Shown piece after piece: positions 36,269-45,812 of a DNA stretch of 64,000 bases. The position numbers and the translations under genes are program-made. Source of the DNA: Aureimonas sp. AU20 (lineage in GTDB: Bacteria; Pseudomonadota; Alphaproteobacteria; Rhizobiales; Rhizobiaceae); NCBI RefSeq assembly GCF_001442755.1, contig NZ_CP006367.1:620001-684000 (forward strand), read 5' to 3'. The notes under the pieces were generated by a model. It worked only from the letters and a program-made list of their open reading frames with translations. It was not told where the DNA came from and did not search any database. Numbering within the stretch: the stretch's first letter is position 1; each line of letters begins with the position of its first letter.

Positions 36269-37491
36269 ACGGCGACCGCCGCCTCCAGAGCCAGACGATC
36301 GCCGCGCTTCATCCGCTCGGACTCCGATTTCAGCTGGCCGCAGGCGGCGAAGATGTCGCGCCCGCGCGGCGTACGGATCGGCGAGGCATAGCCAGCCTGG
36401 TTCACCAGCTCGGCGAAGCGCTCGATCTGCTCCCAGTCGGAGCATTCATAAGGCGAGCCGGGCCAGGGGTTGAACGGGATCAGGTTGATCTTGGCCGGAA
36501 TGCCCTTGAGGAGCCGCACCAGCTCGCGCGCGTCGGCCAAAGAGTCGTTGACGCCCTTCAGCATCACGTATTCGAAGGTGATGCGGCGCGCGTTGGACAG
36601 GCCGGGATAGGTGCGGCAGGCGTCCATCAGCTCCTTGATCGGGTATTTCTTGTTGATCGGCACGAGCACGTCGCGCAGCTCGTCCGTCACCGCATGGAGC
36701 GAGATGGCGAGCATGACGCCCATCTCGTCGCCGGTCTTGCCGATCATCGGCACGACGCCGGAGGTGGACAGCGTGATGCGGCGGCGCGACAGGGCGAGCC
36801 CGTCGCCGTCCGACACCACGGCCAGCGCGGCCTTGACGTTGTCGTAATTGTAGAGCGGCTCGCCCATGCCCATCATCACGACATTGGACACAAGGCGCCC
36901 TTCGGAGGGCACGATCGCGCCCTGCGGCGTCGAGGCTTCGGGGAAGTCGCCCAAGCGCTCGCGCGCGGTCAGAACCTGCCCGACGATCTCGGACGGCTCC
37001 AGATTGCGCACGAGGCGCTGCGTGCCGGTGTGGCAGAAGGTGCAGGTCAGCGTGCAGCCGACCTGGGAGGACACGCAGAGCGTGCCGCGCCCTTCCTCGG
37101 GGATATAGACGGTCTCGATCTCCACCGGGCGCCCGGCGCCGCGCGAGGGAAAGCGGAACAGCCACTTGCGCGTGCCGTCCACCGAGATCTGCTCCTCGAC
37201 GATTTCCGGCCGGCGGATCTCGAAGCGCTCGTCCAGCGCGGCGCGCAGGTCCTTGGAGACATTCGCCATCTGGCTGAAGTCGGAAACGCCGCGCACATAG
37301 AGCCAGTGCCAGAGCTGCTGGACGCGCATCTTGGCCTGCTTGGCGGGAATGCCGGCCTCGACCAGCGCCGCGCCCATCTCCTCGCGCGAAAGGCCGAGCA
37401 GCGAGCGCTTGGGCGCGGAGGCCGAGGTCTCGGGCGCCGCGGCCGGGCGCGGGCGGGTGGTGGCGTCGGAAAGGTCGATCGTCGCGCTCAT
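36265..37491 (-). CDS. rlmN: Dual-specificity RNA methyltransferase RlmN
   Basis: Radical SAM enzyme that methylates C2 of A2503 in 23S rRNA and of A37 in some tRNAs. The 408-residue product has the iron-sulfur motif CTLTCTFC (C146, C150, C153). A second catalytic cysteine lies at C384 in DIFAACGQL, and the other methyl-carrying cysteine is in the [15 protein letters not shown] region. The block [17 protein letters not shown] binds SAM. The start MSATIDLSD is chosen; the 54 residues upstream in frame are not conserved. It lies downstream of the IalB-like gene, an order seen in Hyphomicrobiales. Confidence 0.96.
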   Translation of the reverse strand: MSATIDLSDATTRPRPAAAPETSASAPKRSLLGLSREEMGAALVEAGIPAKQAKMRVQQLWHWLYVRGVSDFSQMANVSKDLRAALDERFEIRRPEIVEEQISVDGTRKWLFRFPSRGAGRPVEIETVYIPEEGRGTLCVSSQVGCTLTCTFCHTGTQRLVRNLEPSEIVGQVLTARERLGDFPEASTPQGAIVPSEGRLVSNVVMMGMGEPLYNYDNVKAALAVVSDGDGLALSRRRITLSTSGVVPMIGKTGDEMGVMLAISLHAVTDELRDVLVPINKKYPIKELMDACRTYPGLSNARRITFEYVMLKGVNDSLADARELVRLLKGIPAKINLIPFNPWPGSPYECSDWEQIERFAELVNQAGYASPIRTPRGRDIFAACGQLKSESERMKRGDRLALEAAVAV

Positions 37492-37792
37492 TGGGCAAAC
37501 CCCGTCGCGCGGCGTCGGATACGCCCCGCATGGTGCTGAATGGTCATTTGGCTTCGGATCGAAGTCAAATGAGCCCAAATGCCGGAAATCGCAACCCCTT
37601 GGCGGGCGGAAGGCGAGGGCGAACGGCGAAAATGCCGGCTTGAGGGCCGGCATGGAGGAGCGAACCTTCGCCCAGACGCCTCAGTGAGCGGCGCGGATGG
37701 GCGAGGCGGTGGGGCGGGCAGGAGGTCTGCCGCGCCGCCATCGGTCGATCGGTCAGGCGCTCAACGCCCGCCCGACCTCGCCGAGCCCCGTC
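37492..37792. other. Intergenic region between ialB-like gene and rlmN (301 bp)
   Basis: I see no gene, strong hairpin or repeat here. It probably contains the rlmN promoter on the minus strand. Confidence 0.4.
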
Positions 37793-38293
37793 TCACTTGC
37801 ACTTGGCGATGGAGTTCAGCGCCGCCGTCACGCCGGCCAGCGAATAGGTGTAGTTCGTGGCGGTGCCGCGCTGCGAGGTCGCGTCCACCTTCATCGACTT
37901 GCCGTTCTTGAGCGCGGCGACGAGCTGAGGCTCTTCGGCGGCATTCTCCATCCAGGCGCTTTCGCCGCGCGTGAACATGGAGAACTTCTTGGTGTCGATG
38001 GTGACCACGACCTTGGAGCCGTCGCGCATGGGATAGCCCATCACCACCTGCGGCTCGTAGGTCGGCTTGGCGCCGGGCTTCTGCGACACGAGGAAGAAGA
38101 TGTCGCCATGGTCGACGCTGGCCGGTTGCATGGTCTTGGGCGTCGACAGGACGTAGCAGACCTTGCCGCCGCTCGCGTCGTAGGAATAGCTGCCCCAATC
38201 GTTGAACTGGTTCATGCGCGTCGGCGTCTGCGCGGCGCTCGCCGCGCCCGAGAGCAGGAGCAGTGCCGCTGCAGCCGTCAGTACATGTTTCAT
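37793..38293 (-). CDS. Invasion-associated locus B (IalB)-like secreted protein
   Basis: The 166-residue protein has a clear signal peptide (MKHVLTAAAALLLLSGAASA) with cleavage after ASA. The mature part starts with a W..Y.YDASGGKVCYVLS.PKT pattern, continues with HGDIFFLVSQKPG and VVMGYPMRDGSKVVVTIDTKKFSMFTRGESAWM, and ends with two-cysteine spacing (C near 46 and the final CK). This is the IalB family, periplasmic or outer-surface proteins first described in Bartonella. Role in non-pathogens is unknown. A GGAGAGG ribosome binding site precedes the ATG. Confidence 0.86.
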   Translation of the reverse strand: MKHVLTAAAALLLLSGAASAAQTPTRMNQFNDWGSYSYDASGGKVCYVLSTPKTMQPASVDHGDIFFLVSQKPGAKPTYEPQVVMGYPMRDGSKVVVTIDTKKFSMFTRGESAWMENAAEEPQLVAALKNGKSMKVDATSQRGTATNYTYSLAGVTAALNSIAKCK

Positions 38294-38620
38294 GGAGATC
38301 CTCTCCCGTCGCAAACCCGATCGCCGCGCGCCTCGATCCCGTCGAAACCGCACGAATTCATGAGCGGCATGGTGAACGAAAGCCCTTTCCACAGGGTAAA
38401 CGATCTGCAAACCAAACCGCTGGAATGCGCGGCAAATGGCTTTTCGATGCGTTCGGCTCGGTTCACCAGCCCGATCGCTGGAGTCTCGCGTCGAGGGCGG
38501 CAGTGGCCCGTGGAAACGGGTAAATGGGGCAGGAGTGTGTTGCCTACCGGGTCGAATCGCGGCCCGCGCCCAGCCAAGCCGTTCGAGCACGGCGCGGCGA
38601 CGGCGCGATCACGAAACGGT
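38294..38620. other. Intergenic region between YkvA and IalB-like genes (327 bp)
   Basis: No gene or repeat recognised. Both neighbours are on the minus strand, so the IalB-like promoter should be inside. Short open frames here have no family features. Confidence 0.4.
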
Positions 38621-39130
38621 TCACGCCTTGTGAGGCGGGGCGTCGGGCGTCGCCTCGGCGGGGGCGTCCGAGGCCACTTTGGTCTTCAACACTTCGCGCG
38701 CCCGGTCGTAATGCTCGGGGCGGATGTTGTTGCGCACCGCCGCCAGCGCGGCGAGCAGCACTGCCGCGTCGTCGGTATAGCCGAGCCCGGCGATGAAATC
38801 GGGAATCGCGTCGAAGGGCAGCACGAAATAGGCGAGCGCGGCGAGCAGGATGCCGCGCGAGGCGGCCGGCGTCTGGCGGTCCAGCGCGCAGTAGTAGGAG
38901 GCGACCACGTCCTCCGCGAAGGGAATGTGCCGGATGGCGCGCTTCAGCGTGGAAAAGAATCCGCGTCGGACCTTCTCCTCCTGCCGGCGCTGCTCGGTCT
39001 CGGTGCCGGGCAGCAGGATCTCGCCTTCCAGCCCCTTGGGCAGGGGCGCCAGGGCGGTCTCGCCCGCCGTCTCGCCGGCGGGGCTGTCCGACATCTCGTC
39101 GCGTCGATCCGTCATTCGGAGCGTCTCCAT
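38621..39130 (-). CDS. YkvA family (DUF1232) protein
   Basis: The 169-residue protein carries the DUF1232 core RGILLAALAYFVLPFDAIPDFIAGLGYTDDAAVLLAALAAV (about 96-135), a hydrophobic hairpin with the conserved YF..P.D.IPD......G..DD pattern. The N-terminal part is acidic and variable. Function unknown; probably membrane-associated. It follows thpR on the same strand after a short spacer holding a triplicated 17-bp unit. Confidence 0.88.
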   Translation of the reverse strand: METLRMTDRRDEMSDSPAGETAGETALAPLPKGLEGEILLPGTETEQRRQEEKVRRGFFSTLKRAIRHIPFAEDVVASYYCALDRQTPAASRGILLAALAYFVLPFDAIPDFIAGLGYTDDAAVLLAALAAVRNNIRPEHYDRAREVLKTKVASDAPAEATPDAPPHKA

Positions 39131-39184
39131 CGGGGGAACCGGCCCGATATGGGGCCGGTTCCGGCGTTTCGAAAGCGGGCGGAG

Positions 39185-39232
39185 CCCGTTCGCCCGGAAA
39201 ACCCGTTCGCTCGAACCCGTTCGCCCGGAAAA
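39185..39232. repeat. Triplicated short tandem repeat
   Basis: Three adjacent units: CCCGTTCGCCCGGAAAA at 39185, a shortened CCCGTTCGCTCGAA at 39202, and CCCGTTCGCCCGGAAAA again at 39216. They fill the gap between the thpR stop and the YkvA start. Confidence 0.85.
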
Positions 39233-39238
39233 GACGCG

Positions 39239-39832
39239 TCAGCGGAAGGCGGGTTCCAGCAAGGCTCCGGCCTGTGCGGCCTCGCGCGCGCCGGACGAGC
39301 CGATCAGCGGGAAGGCCTCTTCCAGGACATAGGGGCCGCCGCCCACCGAATCGCGCGAGGAGAACAGGACGAAGCGGCCGACCGTGAAGGGCGGCGTGCG
39401 GAAGTCGCCCCGTCCGGCGAGATAGCGCGCCACGTCCTCGGCCTTGGGGTTGCGCAGGCGCGCCAGCGTGACATGGGGCGTGAAGCGGCGCGGATCGGCC
39501 GGCAGGGCGATGCGCCGCGCCACCTTGTCGATCTCGGCATGGAGAAGGTCGAGCGGGCGTGAGGGCTCCACCCCGGCATAGACCGAATGCGGCTTCTTGG
39601 AGCCGAACGCGTCCACGCCGCGCAGCGCCAGCGTGAAGGGCGCCTGCCGCACCCGGTCGAGCCCGGCCACCAGCTCGTCGGCCGTGCGCGCGTCGACATC
39701 GCCGAAGAAGCGCAGCGTGATGTGGAAGTTCTCCGCGTCGATCCAGCGCGCGGAGGGCAGGCCGCCGCGCAGGAAGGACAGGCTCATCGCGGCATCGCGC
39801 GGGATCTCGAGGGCGGTGAAAAGTCGCGGCAT
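39239..39832 (-). CDS. thpR: RNA 2',3'-cyclic phosphodiesterase ThpR
   Basis: A 2H phosphoesterase of 197 residues that opens 2',3'-cyclic phosphates; its natural RNA target is unsettled. Both catalytic H-x-T-L motifs are present: HITLRFFGD near residue 38 and HVTLARL near 120. The start reads MPRLFTALEIPRD, typical of the LigT/ThpR family (R-L-F-x-A-L-x-x-P). It diverges from the GNAT gene at 40058. Confidence 0.93.
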   Translation of the reverse strand: MPRLFTALEIPRDAAMSLSFLRGGLPSARWIDAENFHITLRFFGDVDARTADELVAGLDRVRQAPFTLALRGVDAFGSKKPHSVYAGVEPSRPLDLLHAEIDKVARRIALPADPRRFTPHVTLARLRNPKAEDVARYLAGRGDFRTPPFTVGRFVLFSSRDSVGGGPYVLEEAFPLIGSSGAREAAQAGALLEPAFR

Positions 39833-40057
39833 GAGAGATCCTTCCCGCTATGGGCCCTCGCTCGCCAAGCCGTTCTCCGGCGTTCCGCGAGCCTTGGGAC
39901 CGGGTGCCTTTACACGCTTATGATGTTCATCACATGGGGCTGACTTCAAGGTGACGCATGGCACCCATGCGTGTCCTCCCGTTGCTGTTGCTGCGCTGCA
40001 CACTTAACCAAGGGTTGACCCGGCGATGACGCCGACGCCCCTCTTGTGCCGTTTGCG

Positions 40058-40678
40058 ATGTCCCTCACTCATTCGTCCGACCGTTCCGCCCCGTGGGAGA
40101 ACAGGAGCCACATCCGGCGCCTGCGCCGCTCCGATCGCGCCGACTTCGCCGCCCATCTCCTGCGGCTCGACGCCGAATCCCGGCGCATGCGCTTCGGCTC
40201 GGCTGTCGGCGACGCCGTGCTTGCGCGCTATGCCGAAGGCGCGCTTGGCGACGACAGCGTGCTGAAGGGCGTCTTCATGGACGGCACGCTGCGCGGCGCG
40301 GCGGAACTGCGGGCCATCCGCTCCCCGCTGCCCGAGGCCGCCTTCAGCCTGGAGCAGCCTTGGCAGGGGCAGGGGCATGGCGCGCGGCTCTTCGCCAGTC
40401 TGGTGGACACGGCCCGCAATTCCGGCCTGCGCCGCTTCACGCTTCAATGCCTCAGCGGCAATGTCGCGATGCAGAAGATCGCGCGCCGGTATCAGGCGCA
40501 GCTGCATTTCGAGGACGGCGAGGTGACGGCCGAGCTTCGCCATCCCGGTGGCGACATGGCCTCGCTCACCCGCGAAGCGGCCGAGGAGCGCTTCGCTCAG
40601 AGCCTGGCCGCTGCCGACCGTGCTCTCTACCGCCTCGCCACCGAAGTCGGCGTCGACCTGCGCTTGCGTCGGGTCTGA
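40058..40678 (+). CDS. GNAT family N-acetyltransferase
   Basis: The 206-residue protein has HIRRLRRSDRADFAAHLLRLDAESRRMRFG at the start, a pattern seen in GNATs annotated near arginine or protein acetyltransferases. The acetyl-CoA block is FSLEQPWQGQGHGARLFASLVDTARNSGLRRFTLQCLSGNVAMQKIARRY. A C-terminal extension (about 165-206) is helical. Substrate unknown. The start could also be a GTG at 40046, four codons earlier; neither has a clear ribosome binding site. Confidence 0.85.
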   Translation: MSLTHSSDRSAPWENRSHIRRLRRSDRADFAAHLLRLDAESRRMRFGSAVGDAVLARYAEGALGDDSVLKGVFMDGTLRGAAELRAIRSPLPEAAFSLEQPWQGQGHGARLFASLVDTARNSGLRRFTLQCLSGNVAMQKIARRYQAQLHFEDGEVTAELRHPGGDMASLTREAAEERFAQSLAAADRALYRLATEVGVDLRLRRV

Positions 40679-40691
40679 GGTTCACGTTTTG

Positions 40692-40715
40692 CTTTCCGCC
40701 ACGTGAGGCGGAAAG
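40692..40715. terminator. Hairpin between convergent genes
   Basis: A perfect nine-base stem, CTTTCCGCC with GGCGGAAAG and a six-base loop, lies 14 bases after the GNAT stop between convergent genes. No T run follows directly on either strand, so termination is only possible. Confidence 0.4.
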
Positions 40716-40834
40716 GCGACCGGCCGTTTTCGAACTCGTGAGCGAGCCGACGCGGTTGTTCGCTCTGCGTCGTCGCAAAGGAGCCGGATCGAAAAGCAGG
40801 GGGGACACCCCGAAGCGGGAGGGCTTCGCGGTCG

Positions 40835-41338
40835 TCAGTTCCCGCGCGAGTCCGGGGTCGCGTTCGGTCCTAGTTTGACGGCCCTTCGAATGCCGTCCAA
40901 GTCCACGCTCACGATGGGACTGGGGATGTTGTAGAGGGATTCCGGTCCTGTCCCCGCGATGCTCTGGAACGTGCTGCCGGCACGGCCCGATGCCGACGCG
41001 GTGCGACCGCCGATCGTCGTGGCCGCGCCGAAATTCCCGGATCTCGCCACGGCATCGGCATTGGCACTGCTGACGGAACTCGATCCCTCGGTCGCTCGCT
41101 GCTGCGTCGAGCCGCGTTCGGAACCGACGACATTGGTGGCGTTCCCCAAGGAAGGGGGCCATGGCGATGGAGGCCAGCTGCCGCCGGGCGCGGAAGAGCC
41201 GGTAATGCTACTTTGAATGCCGCTACCGCCGGAAGAAGAGGTTCCGAGCCCGCTGGACGTTCCAAGCGCCTGAGCCTGTGCGGGGACGACGCCCGCACCC
41301 AAGGCAAACCCCAGCCAGACTATTGATGATGCCTGCAT
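40835..41338 (-). CDS. Secreted Ser/Gly-rich protein, unknown family
   Basis: The 167-residue protein starts with a signal peptide (MQASSIVWLGFALGAGVV, cleavage likely after PAQAQA). The mature part is rich in Ser, Gly, Thr and Ala, without cysteine, and looks disordered up to about residue 125. The final part has SLYNIPSPIVSVDLDGIRRAVKLG. I do not recognise it. The ATG at 41338 is chosen for its GGGAGG sequence five bases upstream. Codon use differs somewhat from its neighbours, with lower GC, so it may be a lineage-specific gene. Confidence 0.65.
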   Translation of the reverse strand: MQASSIVWLGFALGAGVVPAQAQALGTSSGLGTSSSGGSGIQSSITGSSAPGGSWPPSPWPPSLGNATNVVGSERGSTQQRATEGSSSVSSANADAVARSGNFGAATTIGGRTASASGRAGSTFQSIAGTGPESLYNIPSPIVSVDLDGIRRAVKLGPNATPDSRGN

Positions 41339-41541
41339 GCCTGCCTCCCACATCTTCATGGAACAGGTTCGGTCGGCAAATGCGGAAAGATGCAAAACCG
41401 GCTTTGCTGGATAGTTTCGCGGCACTATGAATTCATCTTACCGCATGACAGCAGTGCCATAGAAGCGACGTCGAACCTTTTGTCAGCAGACCGAGCGAAG
41501 AGGGTTCGAGACCCGCCGGTCGGCGCGCTCGCCCCAGCCCC

Positions 41542-42183
41542 TCAGCCCTTCGGCTTCGCCAGCGTCTCGCGCACCAGCGGCAGCATGCGCTCCACCACGA
41601 TCGCCACGCCGTCCTTGTTGGGGTGCATGTAGTCGGCCTGGTTCAGCGCCGCGACGGAGGCGACGCCGTCGAGGAAGAAAGGGTAATAGGCAACGGCGTA
41701 TTTCTGCGCGAGTTCGGCATAGATCGGGTTGAAGCGCTTGGCATAATCCTCGCCCATGTTGGGCGGGGCGATCATGCCGGCGAGAAGGACGCGGGTGCCC
41801 GGCCGCGCGCTGAGACGCTTCAGGATCTCGTCCAGATTGCGCTTGGTGACGTCGGGCGAAATGCCGCGGAGCGCATCGTTGGCACCGAGCTCCACGATCA
41901 CGAGGTCGGCACTCTGGGGCACCGACCAGTCGAGGCGCGCGAGGCCTCCCGTGGTCGTGTCGCCCGAGACGCCGGCATTGGCGACCACGGCCTCGACGCC
42001 CGCCTTGCCGAGCGCCGCCTGCAGCTGCTCGGGAAAGGATTCGCCGGGGCCGACGCCATAGCCCGCCGAGAGGCTGTCGCCGAAGGCGACGATCTCCGCC
42101 GGCGCGGCCCGGGCGGGCGCGAGAGCGCCGCAGACCCCGAGGCCGATCGTCACGAAGGCGAGAAGCGATTGGAACCGACCCAT
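41542..42183 (-). CDS. Arylesterase / SGNH hydrolase (TesA-like)
   Basis: The 213-residue periplasmic esterase has a signal peptide (MGRFQSLLAFVTIGLGVCGA, cleaved near ARAAPA). The SGNH blocks are AFGDSLSAGYG (nucleophile serine), VVANAGVSGDTTTGGL, VIVELGANDAL, and the catalytic Asp-His in ADYMHPNKDG. Relatives include TesA thioesterase/lysophospholipase. It diverges from a YbbA-like ABC gene by 95 bases, the conserved tesA-ybbA-ybbP neighbourhood. Confidence 0.93.
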   Translation of the reverse strand: MGRFQSLLAFVTIGLGVCGALAPARAAPAEIVAFGDSLSAGYGVGPGESFPEQLQAALGKAGVEAVVANAGVSGDTTTGGLARLDWSVPQSADLVIVELGANDALRGISPDVTKRNLDEILKRLSARPGTRVLLAGMIAPPNMGEDYAKRFNPIYAELAQKYAVAYYPFFLDGVASVAALNQADYMHPNKDGVAIVVERMLPLVRETLAKPKG

Positions 42184-42278
42184 CTGCCATCCATATCTTA
42201 GCAACTGCGAGATTTCGTCGAACGCGCCAAGCGGCCCCAAGGCGTTGGCTCGCATCGGCATATAGGAAGGCAAGGCGC

Positions 42279-43001
42279 GTGGCAGAACCGGCGATCCGAT
42301 TACGAAAGGTTCATCTGACGCTCGGCCAGGGCCGGGGCGCGGTGCATGTGCTGAAGGGCATCGACCTCGACGTGGCGGCCGGCGAAAGCGTCGGCATCGT
42401 CGGCCCCTCCGGCTCGGGCAAGTCGACCTTGCTCATGGTGCTGGCCGGGCTGGAGCGCGCCGACGAGGGCGAGGTGGTGATTTCCGGCCAGTCGCTGCGA
42501 TCCTTGAGCGAAGACAGGCTCGCCGCCTTTCGCGGCCGCCATGTCGGCATCGTCTTCCAGTCCTTCCATCTCATTCCCAACATGACGGCGCTTGAAAACG
42601 TCGCGGTGCCCCTGGAACTCGCGGGCCGGGCCAACGCCTTCGAGCGCGCCGAGGCCGAGCTTCGCGCCGTGGGTCTCGGCGCGCGCGTCACGCACTATCC
42701 CGGCGAATTGTCGGGCGGCGAGCAGCAGCGCGTGGCGCTGGCCCGCGCGCTCGCCCCCGAGCCGGCGCTCTTGATCGCCGACGAGCCGACCGGCAATCTC
42801 GACGCCGAGACCGGCGCTCAGATCGCCGACCTTCTCTTTGCCGAGCAGAAGCGGCGCGGCATGACCATGATCCTCGTCACCCATGACAAGACGCTGGCGG
42901 CGCGCTGCGGGCGCGAGGTCGCGGTGCGGTCGGGCGTCATCGAAAGCGGGGGCGCCGCGCCGGCCCGGCCGGAAGCCGCCGTCGCGGGGCCGGCCCTGTG
43001 A
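42279..43001 (+). CDS. ABC transporter ATP-binding protein (YbbA-like)
   Basis: The 240-residue ATPase has Walker [10 protein letters not shown] at about 48-56, the Q-loop in [11 protein letters not shown], the signature [15 protein letters not shown] at about 143-157, Walker [13 protein letters not shown], and the H-loop in [11 protein letters not shown]. It belongs to the LolD/MacB-type subfamily that works with FtsX-fold permeases. The start is a GTG at 42279 preceded by AGGAAGG. The stop overlaps the permease start by four bases (GTGA). Relatives act on lipoproteins or esters at the inner membrane; the cargo is unknown. Confidence 0.94.
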   Translation: MAEPAIRLRKVHLTLGQGRGAVHVLKGIDLDVAAGESVGIVGPSGSGKSTLLMVLAGLERADEGEVVISGQSLRSLSEDRLAAFRGRHVGIVFQSFHLIPNMTALENVAVPLELAGRANAFERAEAELRAVGLGARVTHYPGELSGGEQQRVALARALAPEPALLIADEPTGNLDAETGAQIADLLFAEQKRRGMTMILVTHDKTLAARCGREVAVRSGVIESGGAAPARPEAAVAGPAL

Positions 43002-45589
43002 GCCGCGCGTACGTCGCCCCGGCGGGTCTTGCCGCGTCCGGGGAGAGCCGCCCGGCCGGCTCGCTGAAGCTCGCCTGGCGCTTTGCCCTGCGCGAGATGC
43101 GCGGTGGCGTGCGCGGCTTCGTCATTTTTCTTCTGTGCCTGACGCTCGGTGTCGCCTCCATCGCGGCGGTCAATTCCGTGTCCGAGATGATGACCACGGG
43201 CATCGAGCGCGAGGGTCGCACGATTCTCGGCGGCGACATGCGCTTCGGCCTCAACGGGCGTGAGGCCGGTGAGGCGGAGCAGGCGTTCCTCGCCCGCTTC
43301 GGCACCGTGGCGCAGAGCGCCAATCTGCGCTCCATGGCGCGGCTGCCGGACGGCACGAACCAGACCCTGTCCGAGATCAAGGCAGTGGACGCGCGCTACC
43401 CGCTCTATGGCGCGGTGGAAAGCGCGTCCGCTGCCCCCCTCGCCGATCTTCTGGCCGAGCGGAACGGGCGCTATGGCGCGCTCGCCGCACCGGAATTCTT
43501 CGATCGGCTCGGCATCGAGCCCGGCGCGACGGTGCTGATCGGCGGTCTCGAGGTCGAACTGCGCGGGCGGCTCCTGCGCGAGCCCGACGTCCTGTCGGAC
43601 GGCTTCATCTTCGCCCCGCGCCTTCTGGTCGCCAACGAGGCGCTGAAGGCGAGCGGCCTGATCCAGCCGGGCTCGCTGGTGGAATACGACTACAAGCTGC
43701 GCTTCGCTGACCCGAACACCGACCCGGCCGATGTGGAAGCGCAGGCCAACGCCGCCTTTCCGCAGGCGGGATGGAGCATCCGCGACGCGCGCGAAGCCGC
43801 TCCCTCGCTTCAGCGCAGCATCGACCGCTTCTCGCAGTTCCTGACGCTGGTCGGCCTCACCGCGCTGATCGTCGGGGGCGTCGGCATCGCCAATGCCGTC
43901 TCGGCCTATCTCGACGGCAAGCGGCAGGTCATCGCCACGTTCAAGAGTCTGGGCGCCGGCGGCGGCTTCGTGGTCTGGATCTATCTCATCCAGATCGGGC
44001 TTCTGGCGGCGGTCGGCATCGCGGCGGGCCTCGTCTTGGGCGCGCTCGCGCCCTTCGCGGCGGCGGGCTTTCTGGAAGCCTATATCCCGGTCTCGACGCA
44101 GCCCTCGGTCTATCCCGGCGCGCTGCTGCTCGCCACCGCCTTCGGCTTCCTCACCGCCTTCGCCTTCGCCATCCTGCCGCTCGGCCGCACGCGCGACGTG
44201 GCGGCCACCGCCCTGTTCCGATCCAACGAGGGGCCGGGCGCGCTGCGCACACGCCTCATCTATGCGCTGGCGGCGGGCGTCCTGGCGCTGGGCCTTGCCG
44301 GTCTCGCCTTCCTGATGGCGAGCGACAAGCGCATTGCCGGCGTCTTCCTCGTCGCCACGGCCGTCGCCTTCGTGATTCTGCGCCTCGTCTCGGTCGCCAT
44401 CCGCGCGATCGCCGCGCGCCTGCCGCGCGTGCGCTCCACGCCGCTGCGGCTTGCCATCGGCAATATCCACCGGCCCGGCGCGCTCACCCATTCCGTGGTC
44501 CTGTCGCTCGGCCTCGGGCTGACGCTGCTCGTCACGCTGGCGACGATCGACACGGCGCTGCGCCGCGAGATCGGCACGGGGCTGGCCGCGCGGGCGCCGA
44601 ACTTCTTCTTCGTGGACATCCAGTCCGCCGAGGTCGATCCGTTCCGCCAGCGCATTCAAGAACTCGCGCCGGGTTCGACGCTCGACGCCGTGCCCATGCT
44701 GCGCGGGCGCATCGTGAAGCTGAACGGCACGGACGTGGCGCAGCTTCAGGTGCCGCCCGAAGGCGCCTGGGTCCTGCGCGGCGACCGGGGCGTCACCTAT
44801 TCCGCCGCCCCGCCCGAGAACACGACGCTGACGCAAGGGGTCTGGTGGCCCGCCGACTATACCGGCGAGCCACAGGTTTCCTTTTCCGCCAAGGAGGGAG
44901 GGGAGCTCGGCCTGAAGCTCGGCGAGACGGTGACCGTCAACGTGCTCGGCCGAGAGATTACGGCGCGCATCGCCAATTTCCGTGCGGTGGAATGGGAATC
45001 GCTGTCGATCAACTTCGTCATGGTCTTCTCGCCCAACACGTTCGCCGGCGCGCCCCATGCGTGGCTGGCGACGCTGGACATGCCGCAGGCTTCCAGCGAG
45101 GGCGAGCGCGCCGTTCTGCGCGGCATTTCCAACAGCTTCCCGGCGGTGACGACGGTGCGGGTGAAGGACGCGCTGGACGCGGTGAACGCCCTTGTCGCAC
45201 AGCTGGCGCTCGCCATCCGCGCGGCAGCTGCGGTGGCGCTGGTGGCCTCGGTTCTCGTTCTGTCGGGCGCGCTCGCGGCGGGCAACCGGACGCGCGTCCA
45301 CGACGCCGTGGTTCTGAAGACGTTGGGCGCGACGCGCTCGGTCCTGATCCGCGCCTATGTCACGGAATATCTGACGCTGGGCGCGGCCACGGCCCTGTTT
45401 GCCATCGGCGCCGGGGCGCTCGCGGCCTGGTACGTGCTTGCCCGCGTGATGCAGCTGCCCTTCAGCTTCGACGGCGGCATCGCGCTCACCGTTCTCGTCG
45501 TGGCGCTGGTTCTGACCGTCGGCTTCGGCCTCGCCGGCACATGGCGGGTGCTCGGCCAAAAGGCGGCGCCCGTCCTGCGGGAGTTGTAG
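42998..45589 (+). CDS. FtsX-family ABC permease (YbbP-like)
   Basis: The 863-residue permease has an N-terminal helix (about 36-58), a large periplasmic domain (about 60-265), three helices of the first FtsX core (about 275-400), further helices (about 420-475), a second periplasmic domain, and a terminal three-helix FtsX core (about 735-863). This duplicated architecture is typical of YbbP. With the coupled ATPase it forms a type VII-like mechanotransmission ABC system. Start is a GTG at 42998 within the ATPase stop. The role is inferred to be in envelope lipid or lipoprotein handling, linked to the divergent esterase. Confidence 0.94.
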   Translation: MSRAYVAPAGLAASGESRPAGSLKLAWRFALREMRGGVRGFVIFLLCLTLGVASIAAVNSVSEMMTTGIEREGRTILGGDMRFGLNGREAGEAEQAFLARFGTVAQSANLRSMARLPDGTNQTLSEIKAVDARYPLYGAVESASAAPLADLLAERNGRYGALAAPEFFDRLGIEPGATVLIGGLEVELRGRLLREPDVLSDGFIFAPRLLVANEALKASGLIQPGSLVEYDYKLRFADPNTDPADVEAQANAAFPQAGWSIRDAREAAPSLQRSIDRFSQFLTLVGLTALIVGGVGIANAVSAYLDGKRQVIATFKSLGAGGGFVVWIYLIQIGLLAAVGIAAGLVLGALAPFAAAGFLEAYIPVSTQPSVYPGALLLATAFGFLTAFAFAILPLGRTRDVAATALFRSNEGPGALRTRLIYALAAGVLALGLAGLAFLMASDKRIAGVFLVATAVAFVILRLVSVAIRAIAARLPRVRSTPLRLAIGNIHRPGALTHSVVLSLGLGLTLLVTLATIDTALRREIGTGLAARAPNFFFVDIQSAEVDPFRQRIQELAPGSTLDAVPMLRGRIVKLNGTDVAQLQVPPEGAWVLRGDRGVTYSAAPPENTTLTQGVWWPADYTGEPQVSFSAKEGGELGLKLGETVTVNVLGREITARIANFRAVEWESLSINFVMVFSPNTFAGAPHAWLATLDMPQASSEGERAVLRGISNSFPAVTTVRVKDALDAVNALVAQLALAIRAAAAVALVASVLVLSGALAAGNRTRVHDAVVLKTLGATRSVLIRAYVTEYLTLGAATALFAIGAGALAAWYVLARVMQLPFSFDGGIALTVLVVALVLTVGFGLAGTWRVLGQKAAPVLREL

Positions 45590-45812
45590 AATGCGCCGGT
45601 TTGGAGCCGAAACCAGCCGAATGACGGAAATTTAATGGCACTGGGGCGCCGAATCCGCCGCCCTGAGCGTTGCGTCTCTTGTGAGCGAGGCCGATGCTTC
45701 GCATATTTGGGGCCAAGGGCTTGCTGGGCGTCCCGCCAGCGGAGCCAGGCTTTTCGAGGCCGACCCCCACGGGACCCCGGACAACACGGGACACCGAAAA
45801 AGGAGACTGTCC

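Noticed and set aside
42818..45559. 913-codon minus-strand open frame opposite the FtsX permease gene
   Set aside because: Composition is rich in Arg, Gln, His and Glu with no hydrophobic core, the usual antisense shadow; the plus-strand permease is well supported.
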